Positions 7,526 through 13,092 of a DNA stretch of 13,092 nt are shown piece by piece. The DNA is from an uncultured Terriglobus sp. (GTDB lineage: Bacteria > Acidobacteriota > Terriglobia > Terriglobales > Acidobacteriaceae). The translations under genes were made by a program, and so were the position numbers. Below the pieces are notes generated by a model, which made no database searches, had not been told where the DNA came from, and saw only the letters and a list, made by a program, of their open reading frames with translations. Positions within the stretch are counted from its first letter, which is position 1; each line of letters opens with the position of its first letter. The stretch spans positions 1 to 13,092 of the forward strand of contig CALMRM010000217.1 in NCBI GenBank assembly GCA_937871605.1, in the 5' to 3' direction.

Positions 7526-8737
7526 ATGAAGACAGGTGTCGCGGTACAGTTAGAGCTCAGCTCACATCGTTTCAAGGAGCTGGATGCGTTGCGCGGCTTG
7601 GCTGCTTGGTCTGTCGTGCTGTACCACTTTCTGCTGGTGCTGCCACCTTCCAGGTTCTACACCGTGGTTAGCTCTACACCGTTGCACCTCTTTACCAATG
7701 GGCCGCAGGCTGTCATTCTCTTCTTTCTGCTGAGCGGCTTCGTACTCACAGGTCTTTGGAGCCGGAACACCTCCGGGTACACCGGCTATGGTGTCAAACG
7801 ACTCACACGCCTTTGCCTGCCCTTCTATGCCGCGCTTCTGATTGCGGCCCTGTTGGACCTCTACTTCATGCACCCGCTGCATGTAACGAACGCCTGGATC
7901 AACCATACGTGGACGGTCAGACCGACATGGCACATGGCGCTCTCGACAGCACTGGCAAGCGACGCATGGATGCAGCAGTTCAACACTGCCTTCTGGAGCG
8001 TAGGGTACGAGATCCGCATTAGCCTGCTCTTCCCGCTAATGTACTGGCTGATACTCAGGGTGCGCAGTACCATCGCGTTGCCCGTCGTACTTCTCAGCCA
8101 ACTGGCCCTGCCGTTTGCCCACCCGCTGAATCGCCACATCGACAGCAACTTCCTGGCGGCAGTCGTTGAGTTTGCGTTGGGCATTCTCCTCTTTCGCCAC
8201 TTGCCAACTCTACTTTCCCTGGTCGACCGCATTCGTCCAGTGCACCGGCAGCTCTTGGCACTCGTCTTTGTCTTGCTGTATGCCGTGGCGGTACCCGCAC
8301 CAGAGCTCAAGAATGTACAAGGGACAGAGTCGCAGGATGCCGCAGCGGCGATGACCGCACCCAGCCCCACTCACCCAAGGCTTAGCTTTCGTATAAAACT
8401 CCGCAGAGCTCTCCTAGTGGAACGGCGGATATTCCGAGTGCAGTGTGGCATGCTGGCCGCGGTGGGCGTTATCGTCATCGCCATCGCACTGCCTTCGCTG
8501 CGTTCCGTGTTACAGCATGCACCGCTGCTACGCGTCGGAGCGCTTTCGTACAGCACCTATCTGCTGCATGGCAGTGTTCTGTTTGCGCTCATCCGAGCGT
8601 TTTACGGCCGCTTGCCCTTTGCCTACCTCGTGGTGCCGTACCTGGTGCTGGTGTACTTGGCTTCCGAGATCTTTCACAAGCTGGTAGACCAACCTGCGAT
8701 TTTTCTAAGTCGCAGAGCAGAGGCTTTGTTCAAATAA
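7526..8737 (+). CDS. Acyltransferase-3 family membrane protein
   Basis: This 403-residue integral membrane O-acyltransferase probably modifies a surface polysaccharide or other extracellular glycoconjugate with an acetyl or acyl group. AT3 marks are FKELDALRGLAAWSVVLYHFLL (catalytic-type His34 in helix 1), AVILFFLLSGFVLTGLW, the VKRLTRLCLPFY Arg block, FNTAFWSVGYEIRISLLFPL (the counterpart of 'W(S/T)L..E..FYL..P'), and VGALSYSTYLLHGSVL near the end. About ten hydrophobic segments are visible. Residues ~256-305 form an unusually polar loop (ELKNVQGTESQDAAAAMTAPSP, then RIKLRRALLVERR) between two helices. The start at 7526 follows only a weak GAGA. The 85-bp gap before it holds no gene. The gene is intact, unlike its broken neighbour; sequence differences suggest separate subfamilies rather than a recent duplication. 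Confidence 0.88.
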   Translation: MKTGVAVQLELSSHRFKELDALRGLAAWSVVLYHFLLVLPPSRFYTVVSSTPLHLFTNGPQAVILFFLLSGFVLTGLWSRNTSGYTGYGVKRLTRLCLPFYAALLIAALLDLYFMHPLHVTNAWINHTWTVRPTWHMALSTALASDAWMQQFNTAFWSVGYEIRISLLFPLMYWLILRVRSTIALPVVLLSQLALPFAHPLNRHIDSNFLAAVVEFALGILLFRHLPTLLSLVDRIRPVHRQLLALVFVLLYAVAVPAPELKNVQGTESQDAAAAMTAPSPTHPRLSFRIKLRRALLVERRIFRVQCGMLAAVGVIVIAIALPSLRSVLQHAPLLRVGALSYSTYLLHGSVLFALIRAFYGRLPFAYLVVPYLVLVYLASEIFHKLVDQPAIFLSRRAEALFK

Positions 8738-8738
8738 A

Positions 8739-8762
8739 GAGACCAGCCCGCGGGCTGGTCTC
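8739..8762 (-). terminator. Perfect 24-bp palindrome, intrinsic terminator
   Basis: GAGACCAGCCCG is followed immediately by its exact reverse complement, giving a very stable GC-rich hairpin. It sits one base after the stop codon of the acyltransferase and 19 bp past the stop of the converging 60-residue gene. On the minus strand it is followed by TTTATTTG, a reasonable U-tract, so it is a good intrinsic terminator for the small gene. On the plus strand the sequence after it (ACCTTGCC) has no U-tract; the A-rich stretch before it would be the mirror of the minus-strand tract. It probably works in both directions, more strongly on the minus strand. Confidence 0.85.
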
Positions 8763-8781
8763 ACCTTGCCGACTGTAGGGC

Positions 8782-8964
8782 TTAGTTCCAGACGTGCTGA
8801 ATGGGCATGGGCTCGATCCGCAGAATAGTATCGGGCTGCACGTTGTACAGCTTACGGGCGAACTCCCGTGCCTCCTCTTCGTCTGTAAAAATCGTCTTTT
8901 CGTGGAGCTTACCAGCGATGTACTGCTCGCATTTCCAAAGGGTGCTGTTCATGGTCAAGTTCAC
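8782..8964 (-). CDS. Small conserved-looking protein of unknown function
   Basis: This is a 60-residue acidic, soluble protein that I do not recognise. It reads MNLTMNSTLWKCEQYIAG, then KTIFTDEEEAREFARKLYNVQP and ILRIEPMPIQHVWN. The pattern of an N-terminal beta strand, an amphipathic helix rich in Glu/Arg and a C-terminal beta strand looks like a compact folded domain, and there is no signal peptide or membrane segment. GTG at 8964 is chosen because AGGAGG lies 8 nt upstream; the in-frame ATG at 8952 would be 20 nt from it. A strong Shine-Dalgarno sequence and a well-formed terminator at 8739-8762 support a real gene. It lies downstream of dnaK on the same strand, 199 bp away, with two hairpins between. 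No confident promoter is seen. Confidence 0.75.
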   Translation of the reverse strand: MNLTMNSTLWKCEQYIAGKLHEKTIFTDEEEAREFARKLYNVQPDTILRIEPMPIQHVWN

Positions 8965-9065
8965 TGCCTGCTCCTCCTGAGCTACAAAACCTTACGTGCA
9001 AATCGCTAAGATTTAGACTCTCTTTGTTCTAATTTGATTCAGGTTTGTGGAGAGTACGGAGGAAC

Positions 9066-9106
9066 CCGGAGCTATGCAAACCGTACTAAGTACGGCATAA
9101 CTCCGG
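9066..9106 (-). other. Two-tier stem-loop in the dnaK-small gene gap
   Basis: The outer stem CCGGAGCTATG (9066-9076) pairs with CATAACTCCGG (9096-9106). The single mismatch is C/A in a plus-strand RNA but a G-U wobble in a minus-strand RNA. After a 4-nt bulge the inner stem CCGTAC (9081-9086) pairs with GTACGG (9090-9095) around a TAA loop. The wobble favours a minus-strand transcript, that is, the dnaK 3' region or a leader of the small gene. AGTACGG also occurs at 9053-9059 and could compete for the same partner (9081-9087). Confidence 0.5.
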
Positions 9107-9126
9107 CCCCAACCTGCTGAGGTGAT

Positions 9127-9157
9127 ACTTACCCGGCCATACTACAGCCGGGTAAGT
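9127..9157 (-). terminator. Hairpin just downstream of dnaK
   Basis: ACTTACCCGGC (9127-9137) and GCCGGGTAAGT (9147-9157) form a perfect 11-bp stem with a 9-nt loop, beginning 6 bp past the dnaK stop codon. On the minus strand it is followed by ATCACCTC and not by a U-tract, so it is an imperfect terminator or a 3'-end stabiliser. It probably allows some read-through towards the small gene. Confidence 0.55.
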
Positions 9158-9163
9158 CCGTGC

Positions 9164-11065
9164 TTACTTGACGTCGACGTATTCGGCGTCAATCACACCC
9201 TCATCCTGCTTCGGCGCTTCCGTCGTTCCAGTTGCTGTCGCGCCGCCGTCTGTCGGTGCCTGGCCCGTCTTGTACATGGCTTCGGCCAGCTTGTGGCTTG
9301 CCTGCGTCAGACGGTCGTTGGCTGCCTTCAGCTCAGTCGCGCTCGGCGTGCCGGTCAGCGTGGTCTTGGCATCGCTCAGAGCGCTTTCCACCTGCTGGCG
9401 CTCGTCACCGGAGATCTTGTCGCCGTTCTCACGGAACGTCTTTTCCACGTTGTAGACCAGGCTGTCGAGGCTGTTCCGCGCTTCTATTTCGTCGCGCTTC
9501 TCCTTGTCCTCGCCCGCGTGCGCCTCGGCTTCCTTCGCCATGCGCTCGACCTCGTCCTTGCTCAAGCCTGAGCTGCTGGTAATGGTGATCTTCTGGTCCT
9601 TGCCGGTGGCGTTGTCCTTGGCCGTCACGTTCAGGATGCCGTTGGCATCGATGTCAAAGGTGACCTCGATCTGCGGCACGCCGCGCGGTGCGGGAGGAAT
9701 GCCAGCCAGCTTGAACTTGCCGAGCGTGCGGTTCTGGTTGGCCAGCGGACGCTCACCCTGCAGCACGTGCACCTCTACCTCGGTCTGCGAATCAGCCGCC
9801 GTCGAGAAGGTTTCCGTCTTCTTGGTTGGGATGGTCGTGTTGCGCGGGATCATCGGCGTCGCCACGCTGCCCATCGTTTCAATGGCCAGGGTCAGCGGCG
9901 TCACATCCAGCAGCAGCAGGTCCTTGACCTCGCCACCCAGCACGCCACCCTGCACCGCCGCACCGATGGCTACGACTTCGTCCGGGTTCACGCCCTTGTG
10001 CGGCTCCTTACCGAACAGCTCCTTCACCAGCGCCTGCATGCGCGGCATGCGGGTCTGGCCGCCGACGAGCACTACCTCATCCACCTTGCTCGCGTCGATG
10101 CCGGCATCCTTCATGGCCTGCTTGCAGGGGCCGACGGACTTCTGCAACAGGTCCTCCACCAGCGACTCGAACTTGGCGCGGGTCAGCTTGACGACGAGAT
10201 GCTTCGGACCGGTCGCGTCTGCCGTGATGAAGGGCAGGTTGATCTCCGTCTCCATGGTGGTGGAGAGCTCGATCTTGGCACGCTCCGCCGCATCCTTCAG
10301 GCGCTGCAGGGCCATTTCATTGCCCTTGCCGCGCAGGTCCAGGCCTTCCTGCTTGCGGAACTCGTCAATCAGGAAGTCCACCAGGCGCTGGTCCAGGTTG
10401 TCGCCGCCAAGGTGCGTGTCGCCGTTGGTCGCCTTTACCTCGATGACGCCTTCGCCAACCTCAAGCACCGACACATCGAACGTACCGCCGCCAAAGTCAT
10501 AGACCACGATGGTCTCGTCCTTCTTCTTGTCGAGGCCGTACGCCAGTGCTGCTGCCGTGGGCTCGTTGACGATGCGCTTGACGTCCAGGCCAGCGATCTT
10601 GCCCGCGTCCTTGGTCGCCTGGCGCTGCGAGTCGTTGAAGTAGGCCGGCACGGTGATGACGGCCTCGGTCACAGACTGACCCAGGTAGTCCTCAGCAGCC
10701 TTCTTCAGCTTCTGCAGGATCATCGCGCTGACTTCGGGCGCGGTGTACTCTTTGCCCTGCGCCAGCACGGCCAGGTTGTCGCCCTTGCTGACGACCTTGT
10801 ACGGCACCATCTTCATCTCGTCGTTCACTTCGTTCATGCGACGACCCATAAAGCGCTTGATGGAGTAAATGGTGTTCTCAGGGTTGGTGATGGCCTGGCG
10901 CTTGGCCACTTGACCGACGAGGCGCTCACCGCTCTTGGTGAATGCCACGATCGACGGCGTGGTGCGGCCGCCTTCTTCGTTGGGGATAACCTTGGGTTCG
11001 CCGCCTTCCATGACAGCGACGCAGCTGTTGGTGGTTCCCAGGTCGATTCCGATGATCTTGCCCAT
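9164..11065 (-). CDS. dnaK: Molecular chaperone DnaK (Hsp70)
   Basis: This 633-residue ATP-dependent cytoplasmic chaperone works with DnaJ and GrpE. It begins MGKIIGIDLGTTNSCVAVMEGG (phosphate-binding loop 1). Other ATPase marks are AVITVPAYFNDSQRQATKDAG, NEPTAAALAYGLDKK and VYDFGGGTFDVSVLEVG. The substrate-binding domain starts after the LLLDVTPLTLAIETMG linker and has the RNTTIPTKKTETFSTAADSQ block. The helical lid follows, and the tail ends DEGVIDAEYVDVK, the usual bacterial type. The ATG at 11065 is chosen over an upstream GTG-type extension at 11110 because it gives the canonical MGKIIGIDLG start and has GGAGGAG 8 nt upstream. A sigma-70-like promoter lies 81 bp upstream. grpE and dnaJ are not adjacent. 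Large frames on the opposite strand are shadows of its codon bias. Confidence 0.98.
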   Translation of the reverse strand: MGKIIGIDLGTTNSCVAVMEGGEPKVIPNEEGGRTTPSIVAFTKSGERLVGQVAKRQAITNPENTIYSIKRFMGRRMNEVNDEMKMVPYKVVSKGDNLAVLAQGKEYTAPEVSAMILQKLKKAAEDYLGQSVTEAVITVPAYFNDSQRQATKDAGKIAGLDVKRIVNEPTAAALAYGLDKKKDETIVVYDFGGGTFDVSVLEVGEGVIEVKATNGDTHLGGDNLDQRLVDFLIDEFRKQEGLDLRGKGNEMALQRLKDAAERAKIELSTTMETEINLPFITADATGPKHLVVKLTRAKFESLVEDLLQKSVGPCKQAMKDAGIDASKVDEVVLVGGQTRMPRMQALVKELFGKEPHKGVNPDEVVAIGAAVQGGVLGGEVKDLLLLDVTPLTLAIETMGSVATPMIPRNTTIPTKKTETFSTAADSQTEVEVHVLQGERPLANQNRTLGKFKLAGIPPAPRGVPQIEVTFDIDANGILNVTAKDNATGKDQKITITSSSGLSKDEVERMAKEAEAHAGEDKEKRDEIEARNSLDSLVYNVEKTFRENGDKISGDERQQVESALSDAKTTLTGTPSATELKAANDRLTQASHKLAEAMYKTGQAPTDGGATATGTTEAPKQDEGVIDAEYVDVK

Positions 11066-11081
11066 CTGTCTTGCTCCTCCG

Positions 11082-11095
11082 GCGGCCGTGGCCGC
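11082..11095 (-). other. GC hairpin next to the dnaK ribosome-binding site
   Basis: On the minus strand GCGGCC-AC-GGCCGC forms a 5-6 bp GC-only stem that ends two bases before GGAGGAG. The Shine-Dalgarno sequence itself is not paired, so it does not look like a classic RNA thermometer. It may affect ribosome access or mRNA stability. Confidence 0.35.
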
Positions 11096-11145
11096 ATGTC
11101 TGCTACTCAACTTGTGACAGCCATTCGGGCCTGCTCAGCATGTTC

Positions 11146-11174
11146 AGAATCACATGTGAGTGAGTTACTGTCAA
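11146..11174 (-). promoter_or_regulatory. dnaK promoter, sigma-70-like with extended -10
   Basis: On the minus strand a perfect TTGACA (11174-11169) is followed by a 17-bp spacer and GATTCT (11151-11146; 3 of 6 against TATAAT) with TG one base upstream (extended -10, TGTGATTCT). The predicted start near 11139 leaves a 5' leader of about 74 nt. The 10-bp palindrome TCACATGTGA (11150-11159) overlaps the -10 and spacer and could hold a repressor. I see no CIRCE element (TTAGCACTC-N9-GAGTGCTAA) and no good RpoH-type box. Confidence 0.6.
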
Positions 11175-11180
11175 TGTATC

Positions 11181-11207
11181 TGATGCACACGGATGCATGA
11201 GGATGCA
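11181..11207 (-). promoter_or_regulatory. Three 10-bp-phased TGCATC repeats upstream of the dnaK promoter
   Basis: Read on the minus strand, TGCATCC-TCA, TGCATCC-GTG and TGCATCA follow one another at exactly 10-bp spacing (GATGCA on the plus strand at 11182, 11192 and 11202). The nearest copy ends 6 bp from the -35 box. Relative to the predicted start they lie near -43 to -68, on one face of the helix. This is the geometry of direct-repeat sites for response-regulator-type activators that touch RNA polymerase. The protein that would bind is unknown. Confidence 0.55.
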
Positions 11208-11252
11208 CCCTCTCAGATCACACAGCCACGTGAGTCGTGACGAGCGTGCTGT

Positions 11253-12287
11253 TCAGCGTGCGGGTGTGGCGTTCGGGTCAGTTGTGGAAGTCGTACTGCC
11301 GGTGCCGCTCTGCGCGGGTGAGGCGCTACCCGTAGAGCTGAACGGAGACGGCGATGTTCCGTTGATGCCGGTTGAAGAGCTACCGCCGAAGGACGTCGCA
11401 CTACCGCTCTGCAGGGAACCCAGGGAGCCGGAGCCGTTCGCGGCAGGGGTGCCGCCAAAGAGGCTTACCTTCTCCTTCATGGCGTCAACCCGCAGGTCGT
11501 AGAGAAACTCCCAGTCTTCGATGTTTTCGGAGCCGTTCCACTCCACCTGCCCGTGCCCCTTGGCGTTGCTGCCCACGCCCAGAAAGGCACCCTTACTGCC
11601 CTGGAATGAGCCTGCATCATTGCCCGAACCGAAGCCGCTGCTGCTACCCGTAGGTGAACCCGTCCCGGTACCGGTCGCAGGTGAGGCCGAGTTGGCTCCT
11701 GCAGCGTTCGCGCCTGTGGCACCGGACTGTGCGCCGCCAAAGCTGCTGCTGCTACCAAAGCTGCTGCTGCCAAAGGTAGAGGAACCGGGAGCGCCGCCGG
11801 CGGTGCTGGAGATGCCTCCCGCTCCAGGAGTGTTGAAGCCGGACCCAGACTGCAAGCCCGCAACCGACCCCAGGTTGGCGGTCGGCGTGCCTGGCAGCGG
11901 CTCACCAAAGAAGCCCTTCACCTCGGTCTTTGCCTTGCCCACCAGGATGAGGCGGTAGTCACCATTGGTGAGTGGGTCTTTGTACTGCTGGCGCAGGTAT
12001 TTCACCTGCAGCGCACTCGACACGCCACCCGTGGTCCCTGTGGCGAGTAGCTCCTCCACGGAGGCGGGAAAGCGATGGTTGCGACGATAGTAGAGTTGGA
12101 TGGCGCGAACATACTCCTGCGCGCGGTGCTCCGACTCCACTTCGCGGTCACGCTCCAGCTGTTTTGCCACGCGTGGCGCCGCAATGGCCAGCGTCAGCAG
12201 GAGCAGAAAACAAACCACCACAAGCCCAAGCAGCAGGTATCCTTCCTGCCCGGACCGTTGATCGAACTGCCCAGGCGAAGCGGTCAT
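11253..12287 (-). CDS. GspG-like pseudopilin with Ser/Gly-rich extensions
   Basis: This 344-residue protein is a type II secretion/type IV pilus-like pseudopilin. The type III signal is RSGQEG|YLLLGLVVVCFLLLLTLAIAAP, with prepilin-peptidase cleavage expected after G16. Position +5 is Gly, not the usual Glu. The long N-terminal helix (17-70: AKQLERDREVESEHRAQEYVRAIQLYYRRNHRFPASVEEL) and YKDPLTNGDYRLI fit the GspG fold. The late block GVGSNAKGHGQVEWNGSENIEDWEFLYD (236-264) resembles the end of acidobacterial GspG-like proteins. Between these lies a low-complexity Ser/Gly/Ala/Thr stretch (~133-232), and another forms the tail (279-344). The start overlaps the stop of the pilP-like gene by ATGA, so translation is probably coupled. 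Last gene of its operon; no clear terminator before the dnaK promoter region. A gspG symbol is not given because the role is not proven. Confidence 0.8.
   Translation of the reverse strand: MTASPGQFDQRSGQEGYLLLGLVVVCFLLLLTLAIAAPRVAKQLERDREVESEHRAQEYVRAIQLYYRRNHRFPASVEELLATGTTGGVSSALQVKYLRQQYKDPLTNGDYRLILVGKAKTEVKGFFGEPLPGTPTANLGSVAGLQSGSGFNTPGAGGISSTAGGAPGSSTFGSSSFGSSSSFGGAQSGATGANAAGANSASPATGTGTGSPTGSSSGFGSGNDAGSFQGSKGAFLGVGSNAKGHGQVEWNGSENIEDWEFLYDLRVDAMKEKVSLFGGTPAANGSGSLGSLQSGSATSFGGSSSTGINGTSPSPFSSTGSASPAQSGTGSTTSTTDPNATPAR
11735..11775 (-). repeat. In-frame FGSSS-type codon repeat in the pseudopilin gene
   Basis: Within the Ser/Gly-rich region, units of TTTGG(C/T) followed by three or four AGC codons repeat in tandem and encode FGSSS-FGSSSS-FGG. 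Together with an earlier TTTGG unit encoding FGSSS just outside, this makes a short, slippage-prone tract whose copy number could vary between strains without a frameshift when whole codons change. Confidence 0.6.
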
Positions 12288-12883
12288 TGCGCACTCATGG
12301 GCAGTCGCTGCGTGTTGTTATTGGTCAGGTCCGTCACCTCTGCCGCGGTGGCAGTGATGGCACCTACCCGGTACCGCCTGCCAACCACATCACCCTGCGA
12401 CGCAATCAGCACGTCCTCTCCGCGCAGAAAGAAGGCCTGCCGCTTGCCGTCAGCGCGGGTTGCTGTGCCGAAGAACCGCAGTTCGATGGTAGGGAGAGGC
12501 GGCGTTCCGTTGCTGGCGGTCGTTGGCGGGATGTAGCGGGGCGACGCCATAGCCTTTGGGATCTTGACGGCGGCAAGTTGCTGGGCAGCTGCACCGGGTG
12601 ACAGAAAGATGTTGCGCCCGCTGCCAGAGTAGACCAACGACTCTGCCAGCAGCATGCCCTCTGGGTGCAGCGTTGGATCCAGGTTAGACGGCGCGCTACG
12701 GACCGTGGTGGATGCCGGCTGGCTCACCGCTGGGGTCCGCACCGTGATAGCCACTGGGGCAGGAGGTGGCGCATCTGTACCGCTGCCCGTGCCCAGCAGC
12801 GTGTAGAGCAGGTATCCCACAGCCAGCACGCCAAAGGTACCCGCGGCAATCAGCTTCTTGCGGTCATCGGACCCGATCTTCAT
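12284..12883 (-). CDS. PilP/GspC-like inner-membrane periplasmic protein
   Basis: This 199-residue bitopic membrane protein has a short cytoplasmic start (MKIGSDDRKK), one membrane helix (~11-31, LIAAGTFGVLAVGYLLYTLL), a Pro/Thr/Ser-rich linker (~36-65) and a periplasmic beta-domain (~110-195). The latter contains IELRFFGTATRADGKRQAFFLRGEDVLIASQGDVVGRRYRVGAITATAAEVTDL, typical of PilP/GspC homology-region domains that connect the inner-membrane platform to the outer-membrane secretin. It overlaps the pilO-like gene by ATGA at its start and the pseudopilin by ATGA at its end. PilP rather than GspC is favoured by the preceding pilO-like gene. Sequence similarity in this family is low, so the call relies on layout as well as motif. 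Confidence 0.7.
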   Translation of the reverse strand: MKIGSDDRKKLIAAGTFGVLAVGYLLYTLLGTGSGTDAPPPAPVAITVRTPAVSQPASTTVRSAPSNLDPTLHPEGMLLAESLVYSGSGRNIFLSPGAAAQQLAAVKIPKAMASPRYIPPTTASNGTPPLPTIELRFFGTATRADGKRQAFFLRGEDVLIASQGDVVGRRYRVGAITATAAEVTDLTNNNTQRLPMSAQ

Positions 12884-13092
12884 GGGCGCGCTCCCCCTGG
12901 AGACGTTGGCACGGCCTGCATCGGCTCACGAAGGTACGTTCCGATACGCATCTGCAGGTTTACCAAGCCGTTCTGCGCGCCACTCAGGGCCACGGTCTCG
13001 ATGAGGAAGAAGCTCGGGTCACGCTCCAGTCCGTTGATAAAGTGCACAACGGCGCTGTAGTCACCCGTAACCGCCGCGTCAACGCGCACCTC
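12880..13092 (-). CDS. PilO-like protein, C-terminal end (5' part outside window)
   Basis: The last 70 residues of a gene that runs off the right edge of the window. VRVDAAVTGDYSAVVHFINGLERDPSFFLIETVALSGAQNGLVNLQMRIGTYLREP is the characteristic ferredoxin-like end of PilO/GspM-type inner-membrane platform proteins ('v.G.Y..l..FI..LE.....f.i....l......l.l.l...ty.r'). PilO forms a heterodimer with PilN and binds PilP. The following gene is a pilP-like gene in ATGA overlap, which supports a pilN-O-P order beyond the edge. The stop codon at 12880-12882 overlaps the next start. Confidence 0.75.
   Translation of the reverse strand, partial: EVRVDAAVTGDYSAVVHFINGLERDPSFFLIETVALSGAQNGLVNLQMRIGTYLREPMQAVPTSPGGARP

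Noticed and set aside
6490..8740. Mobile element carrying the two acyltransferases
   Set aside because: No transposase, integrase, terminal inverted repeats, target duplication or tRNA end was found at the flanks; the block may be variable but shows no mobility signature.
11082..11095. RNA thermometer at the dnaK start
   Set aside because: The hairpin ends before the Shine-Dalgarno sequence and does not pair with it, so it lacks the defining feature of ROSE or fourU thermometers.
9767..11200. A 477-codon open frame on the plus strand opposite dnaK (also a 332-codon frame at 9504-10502)
   Set aside because: These are shadows of the strong codon bias of dnaK; the translations are His/Arg/Leu-rich with no domain, and dnaK itself is certain.
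11066..11252. CIRCE operator or RpoH-type heat-shock promoter before dnaK
   Set aside because: No TTAGCACTC/GAGTGCTAA pair and no CTTGAA...CCCAT-like boxes are seen on the minus strand; a sigma-70-like promoter fits better.
1..13092. CRISPR array, toxin-antitoxin pair, anti-phage system or biosynthetic cluster
   Set aside because: No spaced direct repeats of CRISPR type, no paired small toxin/antitoxin genes and no known defence or biosynthesis core domains are visible.

Overview
The window looks like a stretch of an acidobacterial chromosome (Acidobacteriota, probably a Terriglobus/Granulicella/Edaphobacter-like member of the Terriglobales). This is inferred from the moderately high GC content, the style of the DnaJ, TetR and pseudopilin proteins, and the gene neighbours. 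No rRNA or other definitive taxonomic marker is present. I see no CRISPR array, insertion sequence, tRNA or prophage. Most of the window is ordinary core and accessory genes with some noteworthy regulatory DNA.

Left part (1-2400): two divergent pairs of small accessory genes. A WYL-domain (YafY-like) repressor on the minus strand faces a VOC/glyoxalase-fold protein on the plus strand, with a perfect CTGACA-N6-TGTCAG inverted repeat between them. A YciI-like protein on the minus strand faces a TetR-family regulator on the plus strand, with three short palindromes between them.

Middle (2500-6460, minus strand): nei/fpg-like DNA glycosylase, then a GT-C-like polytopic membrane protein 21 bp downstream, then dnaJ 82 bp further on. 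The glycosylase carries an unusual C-C-C-D zinc-finger signature.

Middle-right (6520-8990): two plus-strand acyltransferase-3 genes, the first broken by two single-base frameshifts and probably an internal deletion, the second intact. A perfect 24-bp palindrome follows the second gene and serves as a terminator, best read for the converging small minus-strand gene, which encodes a 60-residue protein of unknown function.

Right part (9000-13092, minus strand): dnaK has its own promoter, with a perfect TTGACA -35 box. Directly upstream of that box lie three TGCATC repeats at exactly 10-bp spacing. Upstream of dnaK sits the end of a type IV pilus/type II secretion-like operon: the 3' end of a pilO-like gene, a pilP/gspC-like gene and a GspG-like pseudopilin with long Ser/Gly-rich segments. 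These three genes are linked by 4-nt ATGA overlaps. dnaK and dnaJ are on the same strand but about 5.4 kb apart, separated by the acyltransferases, the glycosylase and the membrane protein. No grpE or hrcA is in the window.

The most interesting observations are the helically phased repeats at the dnaK promoter, the glycosylase with aspartate at the fourth zinc-ligand position, the decaying acyltransferase, and a mutually exclusive pair of hairpins in the dnaK 3' region.
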